Notes under the pieces: model-generated
The model's database searches: none
Seen by the model: only the letters and a program-made list of their open reading frames with translations
Told to the model about the DNA's origin: nothing
Program-made: the position numbers and the translations under genes
Shown: positions 8,956-17,905 of the stretch, one piece after another
Layout of the letters: every line of letters begins with the position of its first letter
Numbering within the stretch: position 1 is the first letter of the stretch
From: Bradyrhizobium sp. 141
GTDB lineage: Bacteria; Pseudomonadota; Alphaproteobacteria; Rhizobiales; Xanthobacteraceae
DNA length: 64,000 nucleotides
NCBI RefSeq assembly: GCF_023074055.1
Contig: NZ_JADPKR010000078.1
Location: 62,001-126,000, forward strand
Direction of reading: 5' to 3'

Positions 8956-9582
8956 TTAATCCATCTTCCCGCTCGTGCCCCGCAGGCAAAACGCGACGAT
9001 TGCCTGTGCTTGCCGCTGGCGCTGCGCCGTAGACAGGCTGTCCAGAGCCAAGGGGCCGACCAGACCTTCAAAAAGCGAGCCGACGATGCACGCCGCAGAG
9101 GCTTGTACGTCCTGAGCAGGAAATTCTCCGTCGCGAATTCCCTGCTCGATGATCCCCTCGAACACACGCGCAAGCTTCCTGCGATATTTCAGCCGGGCCG
9201 ATTCGATTTCTGGCTCAACCGGCTCGGCAACGAGGGCATGCGCGAGCTTGCGTCCCAACAGGGCCCGGCTTGCAAACTGCCACGCGGACGCTGACAGGCG
9301 CTCGGCGGCCGTGCCGTCGCCAACGGCGACCTTCGCCACGACATCAACTTCGCGCTGAGCGACTTCCGCAACAACTTCCACCATGAGCTCGGCCTTGGAT
9401 GGGAAGTTGCGATACAGCGTTCCCAAGGCAACACCGGCCGCCTCGGCAACGGCGTTCATTTGGGTATCGCGAAAGCCGACGGCTGTGACCAACTCCCGCG
9501 CAGCGCGCAGAATGGATGCACGCTTACCTGGGGATGGAGTCCGAGGCCGCACGTTGCGCACCGGCTTGCTTGCACCTGACAT
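8956..9582 (-). CDS. TetR-family transcriptional regulator
   Basis: A 208-residue regulator. The N-terminal helix-turn-helix spans about residues 20-66 (ILRAARELV...VAEAAGVALGTLYRNFPSKAELM), typical for TetR. The C-terminal ligand-binding half is helical and variable. It is divergent from the acyl-CoA ligase, nitroreductase and MHS transporter genes, and a perfect palindrome sits in the shared region. It probably represses this cassette and responds to its substrate or an acyl-CoA. Confidence 0.88.
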   Translation of the reverse strand: MSGASKPVRNVRPRTPSPGKRASILRAARELVTAVGFRDTQMNAVAEAAGVALGTLYRNFPSKAELMVEVVAEVAQREVDVVAKVAVGDGTAAERLSASAWQFASRALLGRKLAHALVAEPVEPEIESARLKYRRKLARVFEGIIEQGIRDGEFPAQDVQASAACIVGSLFEGLVGPLALDSLSTAQRQRQAQAIVAFCLRGTSGKMD

Positions 9583-9952
9583 GTGTCCCGTCCGAAATCG
9601 TTTCGCCGAGCGCGAAGACTCCGGCCCTTCCAGATAGAGCGCCGTTGTCGTCGATCTGCAAGCGCCATTCTACTATCGCCATCCCTCTTCGCTTGCACCG
9701 ATCGGCAGGACAAACCGCAATCGGCGACACAGCCCAAAGTCGCCGGCGCGCCCATTCAAAGCAGACTTGCAAAGCAGGCTTGACTAACTAGAATTAGAAT
9801 TCTAATTTCAATCGAATTTGACATCCAGATCAGCCGAAGAATGGCCGCAGCCGCCAACCGGTCATTCCGGCCTAGCTGCTCAGAGCCGTCGCGGATGAGC
9901 GGGGCGGTCGCGGCCGTCACGCCAAAGCATGGAATTCATCGGAGGAAATCTC
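9583..9952. other. Divergent control region between TetR gene and ligase cassette
   Basis: About 370 bases without a convincing gene. It holds the candidate promoter and operator listed separately near 9780-9808, in a locally AT-rich stretch that contrasts with the GC-rich surroundings. Confidence 0.6.
9780..9808 (+). promoter_or_regulatory. Candidate promoter overlapping a perfect 16-base palindrome
   Basis: AATTAGAATTCTAATT (9792-9807) is a perfect palindrome. It lies between TTGACT (9780-9785) and TAATTT (9803-9808), which are spaced by 17 bases like -35 and -10 elements, although TAATTT is a poor -10 match. A repressor bound here would block a rightward promoter for the ligase cassette. 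The divergent TetR protein is the obvious candidate. The palindrome is seen directly; the promoter and the binding partner are inferred. Confidence 0.5.
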
Positions 9953-11626
9953 GTGTCGTCTCACCAGCATGCTGCCGCCATCGCACGTGTCCACGATCTG
10001 GTCGCACTCTACGCCGATCCAAAGGCCGGCGTGGCCGATCTCCTTTGCGACCGTCATCCGCCCGGTGCCTTGACTTACAGAGTGGTCGGTGCAGACCTGG
10101 AAGCGACCGAGATCACATATGGAGACTTACGCCGAGAGTCGGAGAAATTCGCAGCCGCGCTCGCGGAGCTCGGCGTTGGTCCGGGTAAACGCGTCGCAAC
10201 CCTGATGGGAAAGAGCTCCGAATACCTCGTTGCTGTCATGGGGATCTGGCGGCTCGGAGCTGTGCATGTACCGATCTTCACAGCCTTTGCCCCCGCAGGT
10301 ATCGCGTTCCGACTGACCCGCAGCAACGCGCAAGTGGTCGTCTGCGATGAAACCCAGCAGGCGAAATTGCTGCCTGGCGACGATATGCCTTCTGACGCCT
10401 CGTGGAGGATCATCACGACGGCAGCAGAAGGCGCAGGCATTCCCGGCGCTTTGCACTTCTCCAAAATGATGAGCGCACAGACGCCGGGGCGGCCCGCAGC
10501 GCGGCTCGGAGGCGATGCTCCGATCATTCAGATCTACACGTCCGGAACGACTGGGACGCCAAAGGGGGTCCTGGTCCCGACCAAGGCTCTCGCGGGCTTC
10601 GGAGCCTACGCAGAATTTGGCCTTGGCCTGGTTGCCGACGATCTCTACTGGTGCGCGGCAGACCCTGGATGGGCTTACGGCCTTTACTTCGGCATCCTCG
10701 GATCATTCACCACCGGCGTGCCGAGCCTGCTCCTGACGGCCGGGTTCGATGCGGCCACGACTTTCGAAGTTCTCTCACGGTACGACGTAACGAATTTTAC
10801 TGCGGCGCCGACCATCTACCGCGCGATGCGCGCATTCGATGGTTCGCGACCGGAGATCACGAAGCTGCGCTGCGCTTCGAGCGCCGGTGAACCGCTCACT
10901 CCGGAGGTCAATCTTTGGGCCGTCGATGCGTTGGGCGTTGCCGTACATGACCACTACGGCCAGACCGAGGCCGGCATGCTGATCAACAATCATCATCATC
11001 CCGATCTTGCGGGCTCCCTGAAGCCTGGCTCCATGGGCAAACCCCTGCCCGGCTGGTCAGCCCTGGTCTTGAAGGAAAAGGAAGATGTTCCTGCCGCCGA
11101 CGGCGAACTCGGGCGGGTTGCGATCGAGCTGGAAGACAGTCCCCTCGCCTGGTTCACAGGATACATCGACGATACGCAAAAGAGCGCCGAAAAGTTCGCC
11201 GGGAATGGCCGATGGTACCTGACCGGCGACGCGGGTCGTCGCGACGAGGATGGCTATTACCATTTCTCCTCGCGTGATGACGACGTCATCATCATGGCGG
11301 GATACCGGATCGGACCATTCGAAATCGAATCGATCATCGCAACCCATCCGGCCGTCAGCGAGTGCGCCGTCATCGCAGTACCCGACAGCACGCGCGGCGA
11401 GGTGTTGGAAACCTACGTCGTGTTGCGGTCCGGCGAGAACCCGTCGCCGGACGTCGCGAAGAGCATCCAGGACTGGGTCAAGACACGATATGCAGCACAT
11501 GCCTTTCCCCGACAGGTGCATTTCGCCGCCTCGCTGCCCAAGACGCCCAGCGGAAAGGTGCAAAGGTTCATCCTGCGTCAACGCCGACGGGACGAGTTGA
11601 CCACCGCGCCCGCCGGGATCCGCTGA
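9953..11626 (+). CDS. AMP-dependent acyl-CoA synthetase/ligase
   Basis: About 557 residues of the ANL adenylating superfamily. It activates a carboxylic acid with ATP to an acyl-adenylate and then transfers it to CoA. The P-loop is IYTSGTTGTPKGV (about residue 190), the A5 motif is HDHYGQTEAG, the A7/hinge region is YLTGDAGRRDEDGYYHFSSR followed by DDDVIIMAGYRIGPFEIE, and the catalytic lysine is in TPSGKVQR near the C-terminus. The GTG start at 9953 is preferred because GGAGG lies 7 bases before it; an ATG at 9929 precedes that site. The overall pattern resembles acetyl/propionyl- or medium-chain acyl-CoA synthetases. The nitroreductase gene starts right after its stop. Substrate unknown; the context suggests an aromatic or organic acid. 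Confidence 0.88.
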   Translation: MSSHQHAAAIARVHDLVALYADPKAGVADLLCDRHPPGALTYRVVGADLEATEITYGDLRRESEKFAAALAELGVGPGKRVATLMGKSSEYLVAVMGIWRLGAVHVPIFTAFAPAGIAFRLTRSNAQVVVCDETQQAKLLPGDDMPSDASWRIITTAAEGAGIPGALHFSKMMSAQTPGRPAARLGGDAPIIQIYTSGTTGTPKGVLVPTKALAGFGAYAEFGLGLVADDLYWCAADPGWAYGLYFGILGSFTTGVPSLLLTAGFDAATTFEVLSRYDVTNFTAAPTIYRAMRAFDGSRPEITKLRCASSAGEPLTPEVNLWAVDALGVAVHDHYGQTEAGMLINNHHHPDLAGSLKPGSMGKPLPGWSALVLKEKEDVPAADGELGRVAIELEDSPLAWFTGYIDDTQKSAEKFAGNGRWYLTGDAGRRDEDGYYHFSSRDDDVIIMAGYRIGPFEIESIIATHPAVSECAVIAVPDSTRGEVLETYVVLRSGENPSPDVAKSIQDWVKTRYAAHAFPRQVHFAASLPKTPSGKVQRFILRQRRRDELTTAPAGIR

Positions 11627-11627
11627 C

Positions 11628-12359
11628 ATGAACCTCGATACATCACGCTCGGAATTGTCCGGCTCGCCACGGGAGAAGCCGCACGGGCATGGCGCCGCTC
11701 CAGTGATTGACGCCGTGGTGAAGCGGCGCTCGGTGCGACAATTCCTGCCGACCGCGATTGCCCCGAGCGTTGTCAGGGCCATCCTGTCCGCTGCCTCGCG
11801 CGCTCCATCCGGCACGAATTTCCAGCCCTGGCACGTCCATGTCGTGACCGGCGAATCCCGCGCCGCGCTGTCGCGAGCTGTAATCCAGGCAGCTACAGCG
11901 GGAGAACGCTGCGATGAATATGCGTATGCCCCCGTGCCGGTCGGGGAGCCATATCTCTCACGTCGCCGAAAAGTCGGCTACGATTTGTACAGACTGTACG
12001 GCATAGCCCGCGATGATTTCGCGGCACGCAAAACCGCCATGCTGCGTAACTTCGAATTCTTCGGCGCGCCGGTCGGCCTGTTCTTCACGATGGAGAAACA
12101 TCTGCTGTTCGGCTCATGGCTCGACTGCGGGATGTTCATGCAGAACGTGATGATCCTCGCCCGAGCACATGAGCTCGAGACTTGCGCGCAGCAGGCCTGG
12201 TGCGAGTACGGGCGCATCGTGCACGAACAGCTCGGTATTCCCGACACCCACATCGTTCTATCCGGGATGGCGCTTGGTCATCCCGATCCGGACGCGCCCG
12301 AAAACACGCTGATCAGCGATCGCGTCAACATCGACGAATTCGCTGTCTTCCACCGCTGA
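11628..12359 (+). CDS. Nitroreductase-family flavoprotein
   Basis: A 243-residue FMN-dependent nitroreductase-fold protein. The FMN-binding N-terminus is typical (VVKRRSVRQFLP about residue 27, SRAPSGTNFQPWHVHVV about 61), and LGHPDPDAPEN near the C-terminus matches the family. Members reduce nitro groups, quinones or enoates with NAD(P)H. The ATG is one base after the ligase stop, so the two are cotranscribed and probably act on one compound: reduction plus CoA activation, with import by the downstream transporter. Confidence 0.87.
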   Translation: MNLDTSRSELSGSPREKPHGHGAAPVIDAVVKRRSVRQFLPTAIAPSVVRAILSAASRAPSGTNFQPWHVHVVTGESRAALSRAVIQAATAGERCDEYAYAPVPVGEPYLSRRRKVGYDLYRLYGIARDDFAARKTAMLRNFEFFGAPVGLFFTMEKHLLFGSWLDCGMFMQNVMILARAHELETCAQQAWCEYGRIVHEQLGIPDTHIVLSGMALGHPDPDAPENTLISDRVNIDEFAVFHR

Positions 12360-12499
12360 GACGCATCGCGGCAGAGCCTTGAGGAAGCGTCACACCTAAC
12401 CGTCCGACGGCCAGACGGGACGGAAAGCCAGGTCCAGAAAACGACGCATCCCAACGGTGCGCCGACCGAAGAGTGCTGTCTCAAAAAAGGGAGGGAACC

Positions 12500-14157
12500 A
12501 TGACTTATATCGATACCATGCCAAGCACGGCCGCAATGACGGACAAGGACAGGCGCGTCATCCTTGGCGCATCGCTCGGCACCATCTTCGAATTTTACGA
12601 CTTTTTTCTGATCGGACTTCTGGCGACGGAAATTGCAAGGCATTCTTCTCCGGCGTGAACCCCACGGCGGGCTTCATCTTCACGCTGCTCGGCTTCGCCG
12701 CCGGATTCATGCTCCGGCCGTTTGGCGCAATTATTTTTGGTCGATTGGGCGATCTCGTCGGCAGGAAGTACACGTTCCTGGTGACCATCATGCTGATGGG
12801 ACTTTCAACCTTCGTGATCGGACTGCTGCCGGCCTATGCGACGATCGGCATGGCAGCTCCCGTGGCTTTCATCGCCATGCGCATGCTGCAGGGCCTTGCC
12901 CTCGGGGGCGAGTTCGGCGGTGCGATGATCTATGTGGCAGAACATGCTCCGCCAGGAAAACGAGCGGCATGGACCGCCTGGGTCATCCTCACGGCAGCGC
13001 TCGGGTTTCTGCTTGCAGTCGCCGTCATCATCCCGCTGCGGCTCTCGATCGGCACCGACGCCTTCACGCTTTGGGGGTGGCGCATTCCTTTCGTGATCTC
13101 GATCGTTCTGCTCGGTATCTCACTGTGGATCCGGTTGCGCCTCGACGAGTCGCCCGAATTCAACCGCATGAAGGCCGAGGGGCGAGCCTCGAAAGCCCCG
13201 CTTTCGGAGACGTTCAAGAACTGGAGCAACGTCAAGCTGATCCTCGTAGGAGCCCTGTGCATCCTGCCTGCCCAGGCGGTGATCTGGTACACGGGCCAGT
13301 TCTATTCTCTGTTCTTTCTCACGAAGGTGCTGAGGGTGGAGAATCTTACAGCCAACTACATGCTGATCGCGGCCACCATCATAACCACGCCGCTGTATGT
13401 CGTCTTCGGCAGCCTCTCCGACAAGATCGGCCGTCGTCGGGTGTATGTGACGGGATATTTGCTCGCGGCGCTGCTCACGATTCCGATCTTCAAAGGGATT
13501 ACTCACTACGCAAATCCCGCGCTCGAACGAGCCCAGCTCGCCGCTCCAATCACCATCATCGCAGCACCCGACGATTGCTCGGTGCAATTCAATCCACTTG
13601 GCACATCCAAATTCACCTCATCGTGCGACGTCGTGACCGACGCACTCGCCAAGCTCGGTCTCAACTACGGTACGGAGAATTCGGCAAGCGCGCTTGTCGC
13701 CCAGGTCAGGATCGGAGACCGATTGATCCGAGGCTACGCGGCAAGTTCTACGGATGCGACAGCGGAGAAGGGACGCTTCGATGCCGAACTTAAAGCCGCA
13801 TTGAACGACAACAAATATCCGCTCGGGGCCGCCGCCAGCGAAGACATCAACGCACCCGTGATCGTGCTCCTACTATCCATCCTGCTCAGCTTCGGAACCA
13901 TCACGTTCGCCCCGACCACGACGTCGTTGCTCGAAATGTTCCCCTCGCGGATTCGATACACCGCCATGTCGTTTCCCTACCACATGAGCGCCGCGTGGTT
14001 CGGCGGATTTCTGCCGGCGACGGCTTTCGCGATCGTGGCCGCGACCGGAAGTATCTACTCGGGGTTATATTATCCCGTGTGCATTTCGGCCGCATGCATG
14101 GTTCTGAGCCTGATATTTGCCCGCGAGACAAAAGACGTCGACATCTCGCGAGGGTAA
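12500..14157 (+). pseudogene. MHS-type MFS transporter broken by a -1 frameshift
   Basis: A metabolite:H+ symporter-like MFS protein split between two frames. The first about 50 residues (from ATG 12500, after a GGGAGGGAA ribosome site) read MTYIDTMPSTAAM...GASLGTIFEFYDFFLIG and end at a stop at 12656-12658. The rest, starting FFSGVNPTAGFIF and running through the GRLGDLVGRK loop to 14157, lies in the next frame. Family members read ...IARxFFSGVNPT across the join. Adding one G in the AAGGC at about 12638-12642 would restore that. A long periplasmic-type insert of about 100 residues lies between helices 8 and 9. Either a real inactivating mutation or a one-base sequence error. Confidence 0.85.
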
Positions 14158-14179
14158 TATCCGCACGAGAGATGAAGCG

Positions 14180-14209
14180 CACGGCGGCGGCCGCATCTCC
14201 GCCGCCGTG
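14180..14209 (+). terminator. Strong hairpin after the transporter gene
   Basis: A perfect 11-base stem, CACGGCGGCGG (14180-14190) with CCGCCGCCGTG (14199-14209), and an 8-base loop, 23 bases past the stop of the MHS transporter. Only a weak T-rich tail follows, so termination efficiency is uncertain. Confidence 0.5.
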
Positions 14210-14327
14210 TCGTTGATGCGCGACATGCCCGGCCGACGATGTGGAGGAGTGGCGGCAGGCATCTTTTCGTTTCATATCGAATGCTTAAGATCGGTTGACC
14301 AGCATTCACTCGCCGGGAGAGCTTCAA

Positions 14328-15419
14328 ATGACCGAGACCATCCGCATCAAGCGCTTCCATGCGCGGCCCGTGATCGTGCCGATGAACCTGCCGCTCCAGA
14401 CCTCCACCGGATCGGTCGCCAAAGCGCCGCTGGTGCTGATCGACTGCGAGACCGACCAGGGCGTCATCGGGCACGCCTATCTGTTCTCGATCACGCCGGC
14501 GGCCTTGAAGCCGCTGACGGCGATGGTCGCGGAAATGTCAGAGTTGCTCGCCGGCGACGAGCTGCTGCCGTTCGAGATCGAGCGCAAGCTGACCCAGCGC
14601 TTCACGCTCCTGGGGCTCGCCGGTTTGCAGCGGCTGGCGCAATCCGGCATCGACATGGCGGCTTGGGATGCGCTGGCCCGCACACGCGGCTTGCCGCTGG
14701 CGCGCCTGCTCGGCGGTGCGCCGAAGCCGGTCCGGGCTTACAATTCGAAGGGGCTCGGCATCATGCCGGCGGGTGCCGCGGTCGACGAGGCGCACAAGCT
14801 GCTGGCCGAGGGCTTTCACGCCGCCAAGATCCGCGTCGGCCGGCCCGATGCGCGGGAGGATCTCGCCGTCGTCCGCGCGGTGCGAAAGGCGGTCGGCGAT
14901 CAGGTGACGCTGATGTGCGACTATAATCAGGCGCTGACGGTGACCGAGGCCATTCGCCGCGGCGAGATGCTGGACGACGAGGGCTTGAGCTGGATCGAGG
15001 AGCCGATCCGCCACGACGACTATGCCGGGAACGCCCGCATCGCGGACGCGCTGCATACGCCGGTCCAGATCGGCGAGAATTTTGACAGTGCGTTCTCGAT
15101 GCAGGCCGCGCTATCCGTCGAGGCCTGCGACTACGTGATGCCTGACGTGCAGCGGATCGGCGGCGTCACCGGCTGGCTGCGCGCCGCCTCACTCGCGCAT
15201 GCCGCCGGCATCGAGATGTCCTCGCATCTGTTCTCGGAAGTCAGCGCGCATTTGCTTTGCGTGACGCCGACCGCGCATTGGCTGGAATATGTCGACTGGG
15301 CTGACGCGGTGCTTTCGACGCGCCTGCAGATCAAGGACGGCTTTGCATTGCCGAGCGAGGAGCCCGGCAACGGCATCGCGTGGGACGAGGCGGCGGTCGC
15401 CAAATATCTCGTCAAATAA
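14328..15419 (+). CDS. Mandelate racemase-like enolase-superfamily enzyme
   Basis: About 363 residues of the mandelate racemase/muconate lactonizing family. Metal ligands are evident: Asp in MCDYNQ, Glu in WIEEP, Glu in QIGEN. The His-Asp dyad lies in SSHLFSE and VMPDVQRIGGVTGW, and the hydrogen-bonding Glu is in AHWLE. Compared with the Pseudomonas mandelate racemase as I remember it (V-K-T-K-I-G), the second-strand motif here is A-K-I-R-V-G, so the second lysine is Arg. The R-specific base (His) is kept while the S-specific base is changed. ATG 14328 follows GGGAGAGC; an upstream TTG is less likely. Substrate may be a 2-hydroxy acid or sugar acid. Confidence 0.85.
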   Translation: MTETIRIKRFHARPVIVPMNLPLQTSTGSVAKAPLVLIDCETDQGVIGHAYLFSITPAALKPLTAMVAEMSELLAGDELLPFEIERKLTQRFTLLGLAGLQRLAQSGIDMAAWDALARTRGLPLARLLGGAPKPVRAYNSKGLGIMPAGAAVDEAHKLLAEGFHAAKIRVGRPDAREDLAVVRAVRKAVGDQVTLMCDYNQALTVTEAIRRGEMLDDEGLSWIEEPIRHDDYAGNARIADALHTPVQIGENFDSAFSMQAALSVEACDYVMPDVQRIGGVTGWLRAASLAHAAGIEMSSHLFSEVSAHLLCVTPTAHWLEYVDWADAVLSTRLQIKDGFALPSEEPGNGIAWDEAAVAKYLVK

Positions 15420-15428
15420 GACGACCTG

Positions 15429-15851
15429 CTATGACCGAACGGCGGCGATCATATTCAACTCGACCGGCGCCCCCCGCGGCAACTCGGCGACACCGACGGA
15501 CGTACGCGTGTGACGGCCGCGATCACCGAGGCGTTCGATCAGCCGGTTGGAGGCCCCGTTCATGACTTGCGACTGCTGGGTAAATCCAGGCGCCGACGCG
15601 ACGTATCCCACGACCTGCAGGACCTGGACGATCCTGTCCTCTCCGCCTGTTGCGTGATTGATGGCGGAAATGCAGAGATCGGCACAGAGGGCGGCAGCCT
15701 CTTGCGCGGCCGCCATATCGACGCCAGCGCCGACCTTGCCCGCATACAGCAGGTCCTCGCCGCGACGCGGCAACTGGCCACTGACATACGCAACTCCACC
15801 ATGGATGATAACCGGCAGGTAGTTGCCGCCGGGCTTGTTCACGCTGCTCAT
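15429..15851 (-). CDS. RidA/YjgF-family protein
   Basis: About 140 residues of the RidA (YjgF/YER057c/UK114) family, which hydrolyse reactive enamines and imines. Recognisable segments are VNKPGGNYLPVIIHGGVAYVSGQLP near the start and ELPRGAPVELNMIAAV at the end. The catalytic Arg of archetypal RidA is not clearly present at its usual position, so this is a diverged subgroup. The start at MSSVNKPGG is chosen because the preceding 54 in-frame residues look non-homologous. It is convergent with the racemase-like gene, 9 bases away. Confidence 0.78.
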   Translation of the reverse strand: MSSVNKPGGNYLPVIIHGGVAYVSGQLPRRGEDLLYAGKVGAGVDMAAAQEAAALCADLCISAINHATGGEDRIVQVLQVVGYVASAPGFTQQSQVMNGASNRLIERLGDRGRHTRTSVGVAELPRGAPVELNMIAAVRS

Positions 15852-16051
15852 TTCGATGGCCTGCCTTCTCTTCACATCCGGCGAAACGATGCATCGGCAT
15901 CGTCGCCGTGGGGACGACTGGACAATGGCAGGCGACAAATCATGGATCAAGGCTGCCAAGCTCTTGCATGCCGAAGGCGGTGCGGATCCGGCCCGACAAG
16001 GCTTCGCTTCCACGCATTGCGCAGCGGTGACGCGCGCGATAACGATGCCCC

Positions 16052-16519
16052 ATGACCACCTGGCGCCCTCATCCCCACATCCGCGTCGTCGCGATCGGCC
16101 TGCACTGGCGGGACGGACGCCTGCTCGCGGCCGAGATTCGCGACGATGCGGGGCGGATCAAGGGCGTGCGTCCGCTTGGCGGCGAGATCGAATTCGGTGA
16201 GAGCTGGCGGGCTGCGCTCGTGCGTGAATTCAACGAGGAGCTCGGCATCGACGTCACGCTCAAGGGCGAGCCGTTGATGCTGGAGAACATCTTCGTGCAC
16301 GAGGGCGCGACCGGGCACGAGGTGATGTTCATCTCCGAGGTCGAGTTTCCCGATGCCGCATTCCGCGATCAGGACCGCATCGACTTCAGGGAGGATAACG
16401 GGGAGCAGATCGTGGCGCGCTGGTTCGACCTCGCCGATCTCGATGTGGACGGCGCGCCGAGCCTGTTTCCGACCGGGCTGAAGGGCTCGCTGCTAGGGGC
16501 AAGAGACGGCGCCGCGTAA
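16052..16519 (+). CDS. Nudix hydrolase
   Basis: A 155-residue Nudix protein. The full Nudix box is present: GGEIEFGESWRAALVREF followed by NEELGID, matching G-x5-E-x7-R-E-U-x-E-E-x-G-U. It hydrolyses nucleoside-diphosphate-linked compounds; the exact substrate cannot be read from sequence. The stop codon lies within a 7-base hairpin (GCGCCGC, loop, GCGGCGC at 16509-16526) that may terminate transcription. Confidence 0.87.
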   Translation: MTTWRPHPHIRVVAIGLHWRDGRLLAAEIRDDAGRIKGVRPLGGEIEFGESWRAALVREFNEELGIDVTLKGEPLMLENIFVHEGATGHEVMFISEVEFPDAAFRDQDRIDFREDNGEQIVARWFDLADLDVDGAPSLFPTGLKGSLLGARDGAA

Positions 16520-16550
16520 GCGGCGCTCCTGCTTTGCTGGGCGCGATGAC

Positions 16551-16603
16551 GCCGGCTTCGAGATGTCTTCGCATCTGCTCTGCGTGACACCGACCGCGCA
16601 TTG
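16551..16603 (+). pseudogene. Short relic of the racemase-like gene
   Basis: Fifty-three bases that read AGFEMSSHLLCVTPTAH in one frame, close to AGIEMSSHLFSEV...LLCVTPTAHW of the racemase-like gene about 1.3 kb upstream. The relic lacks 24 internal bases relative to that gene. The deletion joins GCATCTG and GCATTTG, an imperfect direct repeat in the parent, so it probably arose by slippage or recombination. It ends in TGA right after the homology. This is the remains of a second copy of the enolase-superfamily gene. Confidence 0.65.
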
Positions 16604-16630
16604 AGGCGGGGTGAGGAAATACGCGGCCGA

Positions 16631-17905
16631 TCAATCGTTGAAGGCCACCCCCTGCGTGGCCTCGCCGGGAGGGCCGGGCTCCGCAATCCCGGCGCAATTG
16701 GCTTGCGGCTTCTGGCCCGCGAGCATGACGCGGACAAAAGCGAGCGCATCGGGGAAGGCGGCGTTCAGGCCGCCATTATGCGTGGCACCGGGATAGGTCT
16801 TCCAGACCACATCGTTTCCAGCGGCGCACAGGGCCACGACCGCCGCATATTGCCGGGCCGGGACCAGCGTGGAATCCGCAAGGCCGGTGCCGAGCAGCAA
16901 CGGCACCTTGAGCCGCACGGCCTTCATGTCCGTGATTGCGGTCAGCCGCGCCAGCACATTGGCTATCGGCTCGACGTAGACATTGTCGACAGTAGTACCA
17001 TCTTGCCGGGCGACATTGCGCATCTCGGTCGTGCAGCCCTCGCGCGCCGCTTTCAGGATCGGCTTGCCCTTGTCGGAGACGAGATCATCGGCGGAGGGCG
17101 CGCCGTCGGGCAGCGAACCGCCAAGCAGCATGAGCGACGTATAGATCGGCGAGCCGATCGCGGTGGTCTGCGGCGGCTTGTAAGGACCATCCGGGAAGGT
17201 CGAGACGAGGCCCGTTGCCACAGTGGCGACGAGCGGGACGTCCGGCGCGTAGCTCTCGGCAATCACAGTTGCGCCCATCGCGGCACCCGAGCCCTGCGAC
17301 TGGCCGGTGACGAAGACTTTGGACGCGAGCCTGTCGTTATAGGCGGAGAGCACCGCGCGTACTCCGTCGAGCACCGAACGGCCTTCCGCCTCCCAGATCA
17401 GATAGGGATGCGGGCCAGGGCCGCCGAGCCCCTGATAGTCGGTGGCGACGACCGCAAAGCCGTTCTCCAGCCAGCGTTGGATGTAGGTGGCATCGCGCGG
17501 CTTATGACCAGTCCAGGACGGTGCACATGCATCGGAGACCCCGAGCGTGCCGTGCGCCCAGGCAATCAGGGGCCAGCCTCCGGCCGGCGGCTCGCCCTTG
17601 GGGAGATAGAGCGTGCCGCTGACCGGCACGATGCCTGCGTGCCAGCGCAGATCGTTCGACGTGTAGAGGATGCGCTCAGCGAGTGCCGCGCCCGTGATTT
17701 CGGGCTGCACGAGCATTGGTTCCTTGCGCAACATCACGCCGGCGCTCTCGGGCAAGGTTTCGGACCAGCGATAGAACGGCGACAGGTTCTGGTCGCCCAC
17801 TTTCGGTCCAACCGGCAGCAACGAGTCCGCGTGCGCCTGCGGAATTGAGAGAGCCAAGGCGATGGCGAGCGTCATCATCGATTTTGCGATCGGGGTGGTG
17901 AACAT
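16631..17905 (-). CDS. Secreted lipase-family alpha/beta-hydrolase
   Basis: About 424 residues resembling the secretory lipase (LIP) family. It has a signal peptide (MFTTPIAKSMMTLAIALALS...AHA), an oxyanion region AWAHGTLGVSDACAPS, and the nucleophile elbow GQSQGSGAA. The acid is probably in GLADSTLVP and the base in GATHNGG. It is likely exported and cleaves esters or lipids outside the cytoplasm. The start at MFTTP follows a GGGAG ribosome site. No operon partner. Confidence 0.83.
   Translation of the reverse strand: MFTTPIAKSMMTLAIALALSIPQAHADSLLPVGPKVGDQNLSPFYRWSETLPESAGVMLRKEPMLVQPEITGAALAERILYTSNDLRWHAGIVPVSGTLYLPKGEPPAGGWPLIAWAHGTLGVSDACAPSWTGHKPRDATYIQRWLENGFAVVATDYQGLGGPGPHPYLIWEAEGRSVLDGVRAVLSAYNDRLASKVFVTGQSQGSGAAMGATVIAESYAPDVPLVATVATGLVSTFPDGPYKPPQTTAIGSPIYTSLMLLGGSLPDGAPSADDLVSDKGKPILKAAREGCTTEMRNVARQDGTTVDNVYVEPIANVLARLTAITDMKAVRLKVPLLLGTGLADSTLVPARQYAAVVALCAAGNDVVWKTYPGATHNGGLNAAFPDALAFVRVMLAGQKPQANCAGIAEPGPPGEATQGVAFND

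Noticed and set aside
12633..13793. A 386-codon plus-strand frame overlapping the MHS transporter
   Set aside because: It is a third-frame shadow, rich in Arg, His and Pro, without membrane segments, while the other frame encodes clear transporter helices.
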